Source: Rheinheimera hassiensis (GTDB taxonomy: Bacteria; Pseudomonadota; Gammaproteobacteria; Enterobacterales; Alteromonadaceae). Taken from it: a stretch of DNA of 64,000 bases. The stretch spans positions 122,386 to 186,385 of the forward strand of contig NZ_JAKUJZ010000008.1 of the NCBI RefSeq assembly GCF_022436675.1, in the 5' to 3' direction. This document shows, in pieces, positions 34,913 to 45,272 of the stretch (within the stretch, counting starts at the first letter, position 1; each line of letters begins with the position of its first letter). A program made the position numbers and the translations under genes. Under the pieces are notes generated by a model. That model made no database searches, had not been told where the DNA came from, and saw only the letters and a list, made by a program, of their open reading frames with translations.

Positions 34913-35035
34913 GAACGTGCAGCGGGCGCGAGTTACTGTGGCGAGCCCGGTGGGCGTTGCAATTCCGCCCGCGCAAATAATCTTTCAGCCGGTCGCTGCT
35001 AAAATTGTAGCCGCTCGCCGTATATTAGCGAGCAG

Positions 35036-35061
35036 AAAAAAGGCCTGCGGTAGCAGGCCTT
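35036..35061 (-). terminator. Terminator after acnB
   Basis: A perfect 9-bp stem AAGGCCTGC / GCAGGCCTT with a 4-nt loop is followed on the minus strand by TTTTC. It lies 18 nt beyond the acnB stop codon. Confidence 0.85.
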
Positions 35062-35078
35062 TAGCATTACAGCGCTTA

Positions 35079-37676
35079 TTACACCGCTTGCTGAATAATC
35101 ACGTTATCCGCTTTTTTGGTGTACTGCGGCATCTTATGGAAGTTCAGGTAACGGTAGGTATCGGCCGCTGTCGCGTCGATTTGCTTAGCGTATTCCATAT
35201 ACTCGGCTACCGTTGGCAAGCGACCGATAATAGAGGCTACCGCTGCCAGCTCTGCAGACGCTAAGTACACATCGGCCCCCTGACCTAAACGGTTAGGGAA
35301 GTTACGCGTAGAGGTAGACACTACTGTTGAGTTCTCGGCTACGCGTGCCTGGTTACCCATACACAGTGAACAGCCTGGCATCTCAGTGCGGGCACCTACT
35401 TTACCGAAAATGCTGTAATAACCTTCTTCAGTTAACTGCGCCTGGTCCATCTTGGTTGGCGGGGCAATCCACAGGCGGGTTGGCAGCTGGCCTTTGTATT
35501 TATCCAGTAACTTACCCGCTGCGCGGAAATGGCCGATGTTGGTCATACAAGAACCGATAAACACTTCATCAATTTTATCGCCAGCTACATCAGACAGTAA
35601 GCGCGCATCGTCCGGATCGTTTGGTGCACACAGTACCGGCTCTTTAATGTCCGCCAGGTCAATTTCGATAATTTCGCTGTATTCAGCATCGGCATCAGCC
35701 GACATCAGCTGCGGATCTTTCAGCCAGGCTTGCATCGCGTTAATACGACGCTCGATAGTACGTACATCGCCGTAACCTTCAGAGATCATCCATTTGAGCA
35801 TAACAATGTTTGATTCTAAGTATTCAGCAATAGAGGCATCTGAAAGCTTGATACTACAACCGGCAGCTGAACGCTCGGCAGAGGCATCAGATAACTCAAA
35901 CGCTTGTTCTACCGTTAAGTTTGGTAAACCTTCGATTTCCAAAATACGGCCGGAGAAGATGTTCTTCTTGCCTTTCTTATCAACAGTTAACAAACCTTTT
36001 TGGATAGCAACGTACGGAATAGCATGCACTAAGTCGCGCAGCGTAATACCAGGCTGCATCTCACCTTTAAAGCGCACTAATACCGACTCCGGCATATCCA
36101 GTGGCATAACACCGGTAGCGGCAGCAAACGCCACCAAACCAGAACCGGCCGGGAACGAAATACCAATCGGGAAACGGGTGTGCGAGTCACCACCGGTACC
36201 AACGGTATCAGGCAGTAACATGCGGTTTAACCAGCTGTGGATAATACCATCGCCAGGGCGCAGCGCTACGCCGCCACGGTTCATAATAAAGTCCGGCAGT
36301 GTGTGGTGCGTATCAACGTCTACCGGCTTCGGATAAGCGGCAGTGTGACAGAACGACTGCATAGTTAAGTCAGCCGAGAAGCCCAAACAGGCTAAGTCTT
36401 TTAACTCGTCGCGCGTCATCGGGCCGGTCGTATCTTGCGAGCCTACTGTGGTCATTTTTGGTTCACAGTAAGTGCCCGGGCGTACGCCTTTCACGCCGCA
36501 AGCTTTACCCACCATTTTCTGCGCCAGCGTAAAGCCTTTGCCAGAATCTACTTTAGCTTGTGGACGACGGAATTTTTCCGAAGGGCCATGGCCTAAAAAT
36601 TCACGCGCACGGTCGGTTAAACCACGGCCGATAATCAATGGAATACGGCCACCGGCACGTACTTCGTCAATTAATACATCGGTTGCCAGGCTAAATTCTG
36701 CCAGCACTTCGTCAGTGCCGTGGCGAACCACTTTGCCTTCGAACGGCAGAATGTCGATCACATCGCCCATTTCCAGCTTGGAAACATCAACTTCAATCGG
36801 CAGCGCGCCTGAGTCTTCCATAGTGTTGAAGAAGATTGGCGCAATTTTGCCACCCAGTACAAAACCACCACCGCGCTTATTTGGCACGTAAGGGATGTCG
36901 TCACCCATAAACCACAGCACTGAGTTAGTTGCTGATTTACGTGATGAACCGGTACCTACTACATCGCCAACATAGGCCAGCGGGAAGCCTTTTGTGTTCA
37001 GCTCGTCTAACTGCTTGATTGGGCCAACCGTGCCTGGCTGATCCGGGTTAATGCCTTCACGGGCATTTTTCAGCATGGCTAAGGCATGCAGTGGGATATC
37101 CGGCCGTGACCAGGCATCCGGTGCCGGTGACAAGTCATCAGTGTTGGTTTCGCCAGACACTTTAAATACGGTAACAGTAATTTTTTCTGCCAGGGCTGGC
37201 TTGGCTTCAAACCACTGCGCATCAGCCCAGCTTTGCACTACTTGTTTAGCATGCGCATTGCCGGCATCGGCTTTTTCAGTCACATCATGGAAAGCATCGA
37301 AAATCAGCAAAGTGTGCGACAGCGCTTTGGCAGCCATAGGCGCCAGCTTGTCGTTGTCCAGCAGGCTGATTAACGGCTGAATATTGTAGCCGCCCATCAT
37401 GGTACCCAGAAGCTCAGTGGCGTATTCGGCACTGATCAGGCTGCTTGACGCTTCGCCTTTGGCCAGCGCAGCTAAAAAGCCGGCTTTAACATAAGCGGCT
37501 TCGTCTACACCTGGTGGTACACGGTTTACCAGTAAATCAACTAAGGTGTCTTCTTCACCTTTTGGCGGGTTCTTTAACAGTTCAACTAAGGCGGCTACCT
37601 GCTCTGCATTGAGCGGTTTTGGCGGGATACCTTGCGCTGCGCGCTCGGCCACATGTTCGCGATATTGTTGTAGCAC
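35079..37676 (-). CDS. acnB: Bifunctional aconitate hydratase 2 / 2-methylisocitrate dehydratase
   Basis: This 865-aa iron-sulfur enzyme interconverts citrate and isocitrate in the TCA cycle. The N-terminal HEAT-like domain (residues ~1-160, [16 protein letters not shown]) is specific to AcnB. Cluster and active-site segments include [47 protein letters not shown] and [30 protein letters not shown] with the [4Fe-4S] cysteines. The start is GTG 37676 with AGAGGA 8-9 nt upstream. The length equals E. coli AcnB (865 aa). Confidence 0.98.
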   Translation of the reverse strand: MLQQYREHVAERAAQGIPPKPLNAEQVAALVELLKNPPKGEEDTLVDLLVNRVPPGVDEAAYVKAGFLAALAKGEASSSLISAEYATELLGTMMGGYNIQPLISLLDNDKLAPMAAKALSHTLLIFDAFHDVTEKADAGNAHAKQVVQSWADAQWFEAKPALAEKITVTVFKVSGETNTDDLSPAPDAWSRPDIPLHALAMLKNAREGINPDQPGTVGPIKQLDELNTKGFPLAYVGDVVGTGSSRKSATNSVLWFMGDDIPYVPNKRGGGFVLGGKIAPIFFNTMEDSGALPIEVDVSKLEMGDVIDILPFEGKVVRHGTDEVLAEFSLATDVLIDEVRAGGRIPLIIGRGLTDRAREFLGHGPSEKFRRPQAKVDSGKGFTLAQKMVGKACGVKGVRPGTYCEPKMTTVGSQDTTGPMTRDELKDLACLGFSADLTMQSFCHTAAYPKPVDVDTHHTLPDFIMNRGGVALRPGDGIIHSWLNRMLLPDTVGTGGDSHTRFPIGISFPAGSGLVAFAAATGVMPLDMPESVLVRFKGEMQPGITLRDLVHAIPYVAIQKGLLTVDKKGKKNIFSGRILEIEGLPNLTVEQAFELSDASAERSAAGCSIKLSDASIAEYLESNIVMLKWMISEGYGDVRTIERRINAMQAWLKDPQLMSADADAEYSEIIEIDLADIKEPVLCAPNDPDDARLLSDVAGDKIDEVFIGSCMTNIGHFRAAGKLLDKYKGQLPTRLWIAPPTKMDQAQLTEEGYYSIFGKVGARTEMPGCSLCMGNQARVAENSTVVSTSTRNFPNRLGQGADVYLASAELAAVASIIGRLPTVAEYMEYAKQIDATAADTYRYLNFHKMPQYTKKADNVIIQQAV

Positions 37677-37900
37677 AGTATGATCCTCTTGGTCGTTGCC
37701 GGCAGTCTTGCTACTGCGGCGTCATTTCACTGAAATGAATGGGCGTAATTATATGAAAATTCGGGCCAGATTGACATCAGGCCGTTAACCACCCTACTTA
37801 TAGTGGGTATAAATTCTGTGAATATAAAACCGGATGTTATATATTCTTTATTATAGTGGTCAGACCTCATTGCTTATAATAGAGGTTGGAATCCCGAGCC

Positions 37901-37922
37901 GGGCGCCACAGAGTGTCTGAGC
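37901..37922 (+). repeat. Short repeat, copy 2 (upstream of acnB)
   Basis: GGGCGCCACAGAGTGTCTGAGC is the second copy of the element at 34891-34912. It lies in the 364-bp non-coding stretch 37677-38040, which otherwise holds the acnB promoter region (AT-rich, 37790-37880), a CAAATTCGT/ACGAATTTG inverted repeat at ~37930-37950 and the pepO-side terminator. Confidence 0.6.
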
Positions 37923-37967
37923 CGGCGACAAATTCGTCAGGAACGAATTTGAACAGCTTACAAATAC

Positions 37968-38000
37968 ACAAAAAAGGCTGAGCAGTTACCTACTCAGCCT
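37968..38000 (-). terminator. Terminator after the M13 peptidase gene
   Basis: A perfect 8-bp stem AGGCTGAG / CTCAGCCT with a 10-nt loop is followed on the minus strand by TTTTTTGTG. It lies ~40 nt beyond the stop codon. Confidence 0.82.
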
Positions 38001-38040
38001 GTGCAGTGTAGCAGATTTTTATTACCCAATGGATTTACGG

Positions 38041-40116
38041 TTACCAGATCTTAACGCGCTGCTCCGGCGGTAAATACATCTTATCGCCTTCTTTAATATC
38101 AAACGCCGTATAAAACTGCGGAATATTCGGCAGCACACCAATAACACGGTAATGCGCCGGTGAGTGCGGCCCGGTGCTTAACTGACGGCGCAAGGCTTCT
38201 TCACGAAACTTAGTACGCCAAACCTGCGCCCAACTGATAAAGAAGCGCTGATCGCCGGTAAAGCCATCCATAACCGGAGCGTCTTTACCTTCCAGTGACA
38301 AATGGTAGGCTTTTAACGCGACTGTCATACCACCTAAGTCACCGATGTTTTCACCCAGTGCCACAGCGCCGTTTACCGTAACGCCCGGTAATGGCTCAAA
38401 GCGGTTGTACTGGCCAATTAACTTAGCTCCACGCGCCTGGAACTGGCCTTTGTCTTGCTCTGTCCACCAGTTACGTAAGTTACCGTTACCATCATACTTT
38501 GCGCCCTGGTCATCAAAACCGTGACCAATTTCATGGCCGATAACGCCGCCAATACCACCGTAGTTCACTGCGTCGTCAGCTTCCATATTAAAAAATGGCG
38601 GTTGCAAAATAGCGGCAGGGAACACAATTTCATTGTTTACCGGGTTGTAGTAAGCATTTACCGTTTGCGGCGTCATAAACCACTCGCCTTTATCGATTGG
38701 CTTACCCAGCTTGTTAAGCATGTCATCATAGGCCCAGTGGCTGGCACGCATAAAGTTGCCGACTAAATCATCTGCTTTAATTTCCAGCGCTGAGTAATCT
38801 TTCCATTTATCCGGGTAACCAATTTTTGGCGTAAAGGTGCTGAGCTTTTCCAGCGCAGCCACTTTGGTTTCTTCGGTCATCCATTCTAGTTCTTTAATGG
38901 AGATTTCGTAAGCTTTAATCAGGTTAGCAACCAGCTCTTCCATCCGCGCTTTGGCTTCTGGTTTAAAGTGGCGCTCGACATACAGCTTGCCGGTCAGCTC
39001 ACCCAACACCTGATCCGAGGCATCTACCGCGCGCTTCCAGCGAGGTTGTTGTTGCTCAATACCACTTAAGGTAGTGCCGAAAAAGGCAAATTTACGCTCG
39101 GCAAAGTTGCTGCTTAAACTATCGGCATAGCCATTAATAGCTTTGATGCTTAAATAATCCTGCCAGCTTTGTAGATCAGTGTCTGCCAGCACCTTGCTAA
39201 AACCTTCGAAGTAAGACGGCTGGCTAACAATAATATCTGTTACCGCGCTTAACTTAGCCCCACTGGCAAATGCCGCCCAGTCAAAGCTACCCATACTGCT
39301 GTTAAGGTCAGTGGCAGACATTTTGTTATAGGTTTTATCGGCATTACGGCTTTCCAGCCGGGTCCAGTGGTGCTCTGCCAGCGCTTTTTCCAGCGCGTAA
39401 ACACGCTCGGCAGCCGCAGCAGCATCAGTGTGGCCTGCCAGAGTAAACATATCCGTTAAGTACGCTTTATACTGGTTAATAATATTTAATGAGGCTTCAT
39501 CATCTTTAAAATAGTAATCACGGTCAGGTAAGCCTAAACCACCCTGGCCCAGATATACCGCATACTCGGAAGAATTTTTTGCATCGTTATTAACATACCA
39601 GCCAAACGGAATGGCTACACCATCACGTTGCAGGCTGGCAAAAAGCGCCGCTAACTGGCTTTTGTCTGTTAGCGCTTTAATGGCATCCAGTTGTGGCTGC
39701 AGTGGGCTTAAACCCAGCTTTTCAATCGTGGCTTCATCCATAAAACTGTTGTAAAAACTGCCCAGTTTTTGCTCGTCTGAGCCGGCTTTTAAATCTGCAC
39801 GGGCCGACACTTCATCAATAATGGCTTTTACTGCCTGCTGCGAGTTGTCGTTCAAAATATGGAAGGAGCCATAAGACGCTTTATCCGCCGGGATAGGTGT
39901 TTCAGCCAGCCATTTGCCGTTAATGGCCAGGAAGAAGTCTTCACTGAATTTTACCGCAGGGTCAAAATACTGCTGATCAATACCCGATACCAGCGGTGCT
40001 TTAGCTTCAACAGCCGCCGCAGCCGGGATTTGAGTTTGAGTGGTGTCCTGTTTGTTACACGCCGTAAGGCCAAGCGCCAGCGCCACAGAGGCGGCAGCTA
40101 AAGTAAGTTTCTTCAT
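38041..40116 (-). CDS. M13 family zinc metallopeptidase lipoprotein (PepO/neprilysin-like)
   Basis: This 691-aa protein has a lipoprotein signal peptide (LGLTACNK, Cys ~20) and an M13 peptidase body. The catalytic zinc motif HEIGH occurs in GGVIGHEIGHGFDDQG (~residue 530), the third ligand region is GENIGDLGG, and the substrate-binding segment is VNAYYNPVNNEIVFPAAILQPP. It would be anchored in the envelope and degrade peptides. It stands alone, with a terminator downstream and the DUF2157 operon divergent upstream. Confidence 0.95.
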   Translation of the reverse strand: MKKLTLAAASVALALGLTACNKQDTTQTQIPAAAAVEAKAPLVSGIDQQYFDPAVKFSEDFFLAINGKWLAETPIPADKASYGSFHILNDNSQQAVKAIIDEVSARADLKAGSDEQKLGSFYNSFMDEATIEKLGLSPLQPQLDAIKALTDKSQLAALFASLQRDGVAIPFGWYVNNDAKNSSEYAVYLGQGGLGLPDRDYYFKDDEASLNIINQYKAYLTDMFTLAGHTDAAAAAERVYALEKALAEHHWTRLESRNADKTYNKMSATDLNSSMGSFDWAAFASGAKLSAVTDIIVSQPSYFEGFSKVLADTDLQSWQDYLSIKAINGYADSLSSNFAERKFAFFGTTLSGIEQQQPRWKRAVDASDQVLGELTGKLYVERHFKPEAKARMEELVANLIKAYEISIKELEWMTEETKVAALEKLSTFTPKIGYPDKWKDYSALEIKADDLVGNFMRASHWAYDDMLNKLGKPIDKGEWFMTPQTVNAYYNPVNNEIVFPAAILQPPFFNMEADDAVNYGGIGGVIGHEIGHGFDDQGAKYDGNGNLRNWWTEQDKGQFQARGAKLIGQYNRFEPLPGVTVNGAVALGENIGDLGGMTVALKAYHLSLEGKDAPVMDGFTGDQRFFISWAQVWRTKFREEALRRQLSTGPHSPAHYRVIGVLPNIPQFYTAFDIKEGDKMYLPPEQRVKIW

Positions 40117-40265
40117 TGTTGTTATCCTGATGGGGTTACTTATAATTACGCAGCTTTATACTACTCCGTTGTATAACTGATGCCAAACCAACGCTGCTAC
40201 GAAGTTGTAACAAGTTATAAAAACGCTATGATGCTAGCCAATAAACCATTCGAGAGACCAAAAGC

Positions 40266-41240
40266 ATGGACAACCTGCAACATGCCAACCAACTGCTGCA
40301 ATGGCGTGAACAACGCCAGCTAAGTGCCGAGCAGCTGCAGCAAGCGGGCAGCCAGACCCCACTGCAACCTGCTACGGGCCTTTGGTTAGCGCAGGCTAAT
40401 CTTATTTTACTATTCGGCACTGTGGTACTGCTGGGCGCTGCCGTAATTTTCTTCCTCGCGCATAACTGGCCGTTTATGCATTACTTTACTAAGTTTGCGC
40501 TGGCCGCCGGTGCGCTGGTACTATCCGGCGTTATTGCTAAACGCAGCGCCCCTGCCAGCCTGGTGCAGCGTGCGGCGTTACTCAGTGCTGCCATACTGAC
40601 AGGTGCCTTACTGGCACTGATTGGCCAGACTTACCAAACAGGTGCAGATATCTGGCAGCTATTTGCCAGTTGGGCTGCGCTTATTACGCCGCTGGTGCTG
40701 CTATCTAAAAGCCGGGCCTGTTATTTACTCTGGTTTGTGGTGCTGGAACTCGCGCTTGGCCGTTATTTAATGACCCAATCCGAGCTTCTCTGGCTGCTGG
40801 CAGGCGCTCCAATGATACTCAGACTGGCGCTGGCAAATCTGGTAATTATGCTATTTGCCGAGTTTGCGCTGCCACGGCTGGGGGTTAAAGCTAATCAAAC
40901 ACTGGTCCGGCTTTCGGCGCTGATATTAGTAGCCCCATTAACGCTTGGTGCAGGTCTTGCGGCGTGGGACAACGGATACCAGCTTAACCTGCTGGTGTAT
41001 CTGCCACTAACTGCCGTGCTGACACTGTGGTACTGGCGCCAGCGCCGTGATGTGTTGATCCTGGCTTTACTGGCCTTTAGCGCAATTACCGTGGCAACCG
41101 CAATGCTGGCAAGCTTGCTGGAAAGTGCTGATGACTTTTTTGCCATGAATTTGTTAGCGCTGTTTGTTATTGGCAGTAGCGTCGCTGCTGTTATCTGGCT
41201 GAAAAAGCTCCAACAAACAGCAGTAGGGAAAACAACATGA
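40266..41240 (+). CDS. DUF2157 membrane protein
   Basis: This 324-aa protein has a short N-terminal soluble region (MDNLQHANQLLQWREQRQLS...) and about nine to ten membrane helices. The first part matches DUF2157 proteins, with ILLFGTVVLLGAAVIFFLAHNW. It is the first gene of a three-gene overlapping operon (4-nt overlap with the next) with a DUF4401 and a GDYXXLXY protein. That trio is conserved in many Proteobacteria, and its role is unknown. Confidence 0.83.
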   Translation: MDNLQHANQLLQWREQRQLSAEQLQQAGSQTPLQPATGLWLAQANLILLFGTVVLLGAAVIFFLAHNWPFMHYFTKFALAAGALVLSGVIAKRSAPASLVQRAALLSAAILTGALLALIGQTYQTGADIWQLFASWAALITPLVLLSKSRACYLLWFVVLELALGRYLMTQSELLWLLAGAPMILRLALANLVIMLFAEFALPRLGVKANQTLVRLSALILVAPLTLGAGLAAWDNGYQLNLLVYLPLTAVLTLWYWRQRRDVLILALLAFSAITVATAMLASLLESADDFFAMNLLALFVIGSSVAAVIWLKKLQQTAVGKTT

Positions 41241-42277
41241 GCAACCATACGAAACTCAGTACCCAACTGCAGCACGCCGGTATTATTGATACCACCAAAG
41301 CGCAGCAACTGCACGCAGCGGCCAGTCCCTGGTGGCTGCAGATTCTGCTTGGCATAGCCGCCTGGATAGCGTCTATTTTGATTATCGGCTCTTTTTTAGG
41401 CCCGTTACTGGCACTGGCCGATAATAACCCGGTGCGCATTGCTGCCGCCGTTATGTTGCTGGCTGCAGCTATCTGGCTGACAAGCCGCAAGCAAGAGTTT
41501 TTACAGCAAATGGCGGTAGCCATTGCGCTGGCCGGCCAGGGGTTACTGGTATACGTTATCTACGATGTGCCAGGCTTAAACGATGAAACCGCGCGCTATG
41601 CCTGTGCGGTTATCAGCATCTTGCTACTGCTAAGCCCGCTAAACCAGTTGCATCAGCGGGCCAGCCTCAGCATAGCGTTGTTGTGCCTGTTATCGCTGGT
41701 AAGTTCCGCCCCGTTGCTTGCAGTTGTCAGCAGCCTGCTGGCTATGGCGGCCGCACTGTTATGGTGCAGCCGGCTAAAATGGGCCGGCTTTGCCCGGGCT
41801 ACTACCATTAAAAGCCTGCTGGAAGTTATAACTCTGGCAGCGCTGGCGCTAACGTTATTCGGCCAGTCTTTATTGTGGCTGGACGCCGGTTACTGGCTGG
41901 ATAACAGGCTGGATATGGCCCGTGCCCTGTATAGCGCACTTGGCAGTGTATTATTAATTTCAACCGTATTCTGGCTAAGCCGGCTGGCAACAGTGCCCAG
42001 CCGTCTGGCACTGCTTACAATAACCGTTTTGCTGTGTATTTTGCTGTACCCGGCATCCGGTTTACTGGTTAGCACAGCGTTAATGCTGGCCTGTTTTTAT
42101 GGCTGCAGCAGAAACTGGTACGCGTTATGTCTGCTTAGCATGTTGCTGGCCATCAGCCAGTTTTACTACAGTTTACAGCTTAATTTGTTACATAAATCCG
42201 GCATCTTAGCCCTTAGCGGTATAACGCTACTGGCAGCCTGGTTATTGTTACAGCGCTATCAGCGGAGACTTGTATGA
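41237..42277 (+). CDS. DUF4401 membrane protein
   Basis: This 346-aa polytopic protein (about ten helices) has the DUF4401-type start LQHAGIIDTTKAQQLHAAASPWWLQILLGIAAWIASILIIGSF. It overlaps the DUF2157 gene by 4 nt and the next gene by 4 nt. No catalytic motif is visible. It presumably forms a complex with its two operon partners; this is inference. Confidence 0.83.
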   Translation: MSNHTKLSTQLQHAGIIDTTKAQQLHAAASPWWLQILLGIAAWIASILIIGSFLGPLLALADNNPVRIAAAVMLLAAAIWLTSRKQEFLQQMAVAIALAGQGLLVYVIYDVPGLNDETARYACAVISILLLLSPLNQLHQRASLSIALLCLLSLVSSAPLLAVVSSLLAMAAALLWCSRLKWAGFARATTIKSLLEVITLAALALTLFGQSLLWLDAGYWLDNRLDMARALYSALGSVLLISTVFWLSRLATVPSRLALLTITVLLCILLYPASGLLVSTALMLACFYGCSRNWYALCLLSMLLAISQFYYSLQLNLLHKSGILALSGITLLAAWLLLQRYQRRLV

Positions 42278-42768
42278 GCATCACCTTACAACGCCGTGCT
42301 ATTGCGGCGGCTTTGCTACTTATTCTTGCCGCAGCAGGTTTTGCTATCTGGCAGTTTGAGCAAACATTAAAAACCGGCCGGGTGGTTAACATCGCTTTGG
42401 CACCGCTGGACCCACGGTCAATTATGCAGGGCGATTATATGGCGCTGGCTTATGCGATTGATCGCGAATTACCCGAAGATGCTACGCACTATAAATACGC
42501 CTGGCTAAATGTCGATGCCGAACAACGCGCCAGTTTACACAGCCTGAGTAACAACCTGCCGCAAGACCCACAGCTGGTTGCAGTATTGCTGCGCTGGCGC
42601 GACGGTATTATTAGTGTTGGCCCTAATGCATTCTTTTTTGCTGAAGGTACAGGCGCACAGTATGAACAGGCACCGTATGGTCAGTTCCGGGTAGATGCCA
42701 GCGGCAAGGCATTGCTGGTAGGCCTATTGGATGAGAATTTGCAGTTATTGGGAGAAAATAACCGCTGA
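42274..42768 (+). CDS. GDYXXLXY domain membrane-anchored protein
   Basis: This 164-aa protein has one N-terminal membrane helix (residues ~10-28) followed by a periplasmic domain with the diagnostic GDYMALAY motif in DPRSIMQGDYMALAYAI (~48-64). The family is defined by this motif and is nearly always encoded after DUF2157/DUF4401 genes, as here. The function is unknown. Confidence 0.87.
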   Translation: MSITLQRRAIAAALLLILAAAGFAIWQFEQTLKTGRVVNIALAPLDPRSIMQGDYMALAYAIDRELPEDATHYKYAWLNVDAEQRASLHSLSNNLPQDPQLVAVLLRWRDGIISVGPNAFFFAEGTGAQYEQAPYGQFRVDASGKALLVGLLDENLQLLGENNR

Positions 42769-42793
42769 ACCCTGCTCTCTTCGCAGGTCGAAC

Positions 42794-42882
42794 CGGTTTG
42801 CCCACGCCAACACGCCGTAAACCCATCCCTGGGGGCTCGATTCGGCCATCCTGGCCTGCAACGGTTGGCTTAGGGCAAACCG
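42794..42882. repeat. Structured intergenic element with long-range inverted repeat
   Basis: CGGTTTGCCC (42794-42803) and GGGCAAACCG (42873-42882) are perfect complements and enclose GC-rich DNA with a smaller hairpin GGCCATCCTGGCC (~42843-42855). It fills the gap between two convergent genes. It could be a dispersed intergenic repeat or a bidirectional terminator; I see no second copy in the window. Confidence 0.5.
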
Positions 42883-42895
42883 ATTCTCACTGAAA

Positions 42896-44407
42896 TTATT
42901 CGTCGGCACGTTCACACTGATAACAGCCCGGACTGCGCGGGCAGCTATTACCGCGGGCGCAAATCAGCTGCACCGGTTTTTGTAAGCTGCGGGCCACCCA
43001 GTTAATATTCAGAATATTCGCCACACTGGTCAGCGCGGTTTGAATAACTCTAGGCACTTTAGCGCCGCCGCTGCTGCCAACGCACAGCTGCTTTAACTCT
43101 GCAGCCATGCTATCAGCATCAACGCCTTGCGCCAGCAACGCCGGGTTTAAATCAATACCGGCACACAATACATGGGTATTACCGGCCAAATCGCTGACTT
43201 TGGTTGACTCGCAGCAGTAAATACGCGGCGCGCCGTTAACATCCAGCAACGACAACTGCGCGCTGCTGGCTACGCCTTCAACATCAAACATCCGAAACAC
43301 TGCCCAATGCTGGCAAGGGTCTTCAACCTGACGCATATTGCCCCACGGCAGCGGTATACCATTGCCGCGATACACGGCTTTGAGTTTACCCGGCGTATAA
43401 GCATCAAAATAATGCCAGTGCGTATAGGGTGATACCGCCGTCATACGGCGCATAGCCACAGACGCCGATACCCCTGCTTGCTGATGCGTGCTGATCTCAT
43501 AACCGTGGCGGTCCAGCAACTGGCGAAACGGCAACTTGGGGCACAGCAAAGCTCCGGCAAAAAAGCTAGATTCAAAATCACGCCAGGCATGCAAAATATC
43601 CTGCGGTTGCACGGCAGTGGAATCCGACAAGTCATCATCACGCGCCCCACCCACCATCATGCTGCTTTTTACGCCGTCTTTATTGTGCAGCACCGCATGG
43701 CCGATATGCACCGCCAGTTCGTACTTTAACCGCGTAGGAAACTGCTGCAGTAAGCTGTTTAAATGCAAGGTATTGGGCGGGGTAAAAAACGACGTGGATA
43801 CGTTTTTTGACAATACCCCCAGCTCGTCCAACAGCTCTTTTGGTGCCTCTTTAAACCACTTAATGTTTAAGCCCAGCTGTTTAATAATTGCCAGTAAGTC
43901 TTCGACACTCAACGGCATGCGTTTTTGCCCGACACCCTCCGCTGCCCGCTCCAGTTCAGGAAAGTGATTTTGGTTGTGCTCCTGATGTGCACGAATTAAT
44001 AACTGGGCAAACTGCTTACCGCTAGTGCCGGTTTGCGACAACATCTCCGGAATGGCAATTTGCAAAATATCGTTGGAAAACAGAAAGCCCGGTTCCAGCG
44101 CCATACCGCTGATGCCGCCTTTACTGCCTTTTTGCGGTGTTAAGTCCTCGCCAGCATCTTCACCATCGAGAAACCAGTCGATGTCTTTTTGAAATACTTC
44201 AGCAATCACCTCCAGCATTTCAATGCCGGGTACGCGCTTACCGCGTTCAATCATTGACAGATAAGACACCGACGGCGCCTGCTCCGGATCGACACGGATA
44301 CAGCGGGTGGATAAATCTTCCATAGTTAAGTTGTTGCGTTTCCTCAGGTTTCTTATCTTGGTTCCGAGGAAATGCGACTTTCTGAGCAGGCTTTTGTTTA
44401 TTTTCAT
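42896..44407 (-). CDS. XRE-type regulator with DUF3612 / ScfR-like domain
   Basis: This 503-aa regulator has an N-terminal Cro/C1 HTH (residues ~13-75, with NNLTMEDLSTRC, SVSYLSMIERGKRVPGIEMLEVIAE) followed by a long DUF3612 domain related to short-chain fatty-acyl regulators. A Cys-rich end CARGNSCPRSPGCYQCER could bind metal. Related proteins control glyoxylate-shunt or acyl-CoA genes in Vibrio and Alteromonadales; no such target is adjacent here. It is divergent from the small protein gene at 44607, which it may regulate. Confidence 0.83.
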   Translation of the reverse strand: MKINKSLLRKSHFLGTKIRNLRKRNNLTMEDLSTRCIRVDPEQAPSVSYLSMIERGKRVPGIEMLEVIAEVFQKDIDWFLDGEDAGEDLTPQKGSKGGISGMALEPGFLFSNDILQIAIPEMLSQTGTSGKQFAQLLIRAHQEHNQNHFPELERAAEGVGQKRMPLSVEDLLAIIKQLGLNIKWFKEAPKELLDELGVLSKNVSTSFFTPPNTLHLNSLLQQFPTRLKYELAVHIGHAVLHNKDGVKSSMMVGGARDDDLSDSTAVQPQDILHAWRDFESSFFAGALLCPKLPFRQLLDRHGYEISTHQQAGVSASVAMRRMTAVSPYTHWHYFDAYTPGKLKAVYRGNGIPLPWGNMRQVEDPCQHWAVFRMFDVEGVASSAQLSLLDVNGAPRIYCCESTKVSDLAGNTHVLCAGIDLNPALLAQGVDADSMAAELKQLCVGSSGGAKVPRVIQTALTSVANILNINWVARSLQKPVQLICARGNSCPRSPGCYQCERADE

Positions 44408-44606
44408 TTTGTAAAATTCACACTGTAAAATTTCTATTGTGAAATTATGCTGATTTTTAGCCTAGACTAGTTTTTAACCGATAGCAACTGGTCTGACGTT
44501 TAACGCGGATGATCAGTAAAGTAGATGTTCAGATGCTGACAGCGCAGGGATGGCAGCACCTGAACATCGGTTAATTAAACTGATTACAAGAGACGAGGAT
44601 GACATC

Positions 44607-45122
44607 ATGACAACACTGGCCCAACACCACAGCACTCCATCACAGAGCCATACCGCCTGGATGGCGACCGAGCTTAGCGTGATTAACGAGCTGAACCAGC
44701 GCCATGTCAAACAGGTAATGGATTACTCAAAAGGCTTTTTAGACAAAACCTTTCCGCTGCAGCAAGGTTCGCACAAAGACGTATGCAGTTACGTAGTGTA
44801 CTACCAGCAGCTGTTGGCATTTTTTGCCGACGGAAGTACCAGCGGTTTGCAAAGCCCGGCGCAGTTTGTTGCGTTAAGCGGCCACCGTGAAGCGCCCTGC
44901 TCTATTGTGCTGAACAACAATGGCCGCCACGTTGAGCTTATTTTAAACCGCAGCGGCATTAATGGCTGTCAGGATAAAGCCAGCATTGATGATATTCAGC
45001 TACAAACCTCAGAGCCGGATTGCGTCTGGTTTAGCATGGTAACCGGCCGCCAGGTTAGCTGCGCCCATAAAGGTAATAAGCAGTTTACCTGCAAAGACGG
45101 CCAGCCATATTCATTGGTATAG
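44607..45122 (+). CDS. Uncharacterised 171-aa protein
   Basis: This soluble protein has no signal peptide, begins MTTLAQHHSTPSQSHTAWM, and has a helical N-terminal half (~residues 15-75) and a beta-rich C-terminal half with several Cys residues. ATG 44607 is preferred over the in-frame ATG at 44550 because GAGG lies 8 nt before it. It is divergent from the DUF3612 regulator. I do not recognise a family. Confidence 0.65.
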   Translation: MTTLAQHHSTPSQSHTAWMATELSVINELNQRHVKQVMDYSKGFLDKTFPLQQGSHKDVCSYVVYYQQLLAFFADGSTSGLQSPAQFVALSGHREAPCSIVLNNNGRHVELILNRSGINGCQDKASIDDIQLQTSEPDCVWFSMVTGRQVSCAHKGNKQFTCKDGQPYSLV

Positions 45123-45126
45123 CATC

Positions 45127-45166
45127 TACAACCCCTGAAGTTACCTGCTCAACTTCAGGGGTTGTA
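45127..45166. terminator. Very long perfect hairpin
   Basis: TACAACCCCTGAAGTT (45127-45142) pairs perfectly with AACTTCAGGGGTTGTA (45151-45166) over 16 bp with an 8-nt loop. It starts 5 bp after the stop of the 171-aa protein gene. No T-tract follows, so it may be a processing or stability element rather than a classical terminator. Confidence 0.6.
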
Positions 45167-45272
45167 CAAAAGCGGGTTAAACAGCGGAAATAAATCTCAT
45201 ATATGTTTATTTTAATAGCTGAACATGTAAAAATCCTGCATCCACTAAATAATGCCCCAATAAGAGTTTTAT

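Noticed and set aside
35794..36891. Long open frames on the plus strand opposite acnB (for example 35794-36336 and 36472-36891)
   Set aside because: They are antisense shadows of a highly conserved enzyme with biased codon use; they lack ribosome-binding sites and recognisable domains.
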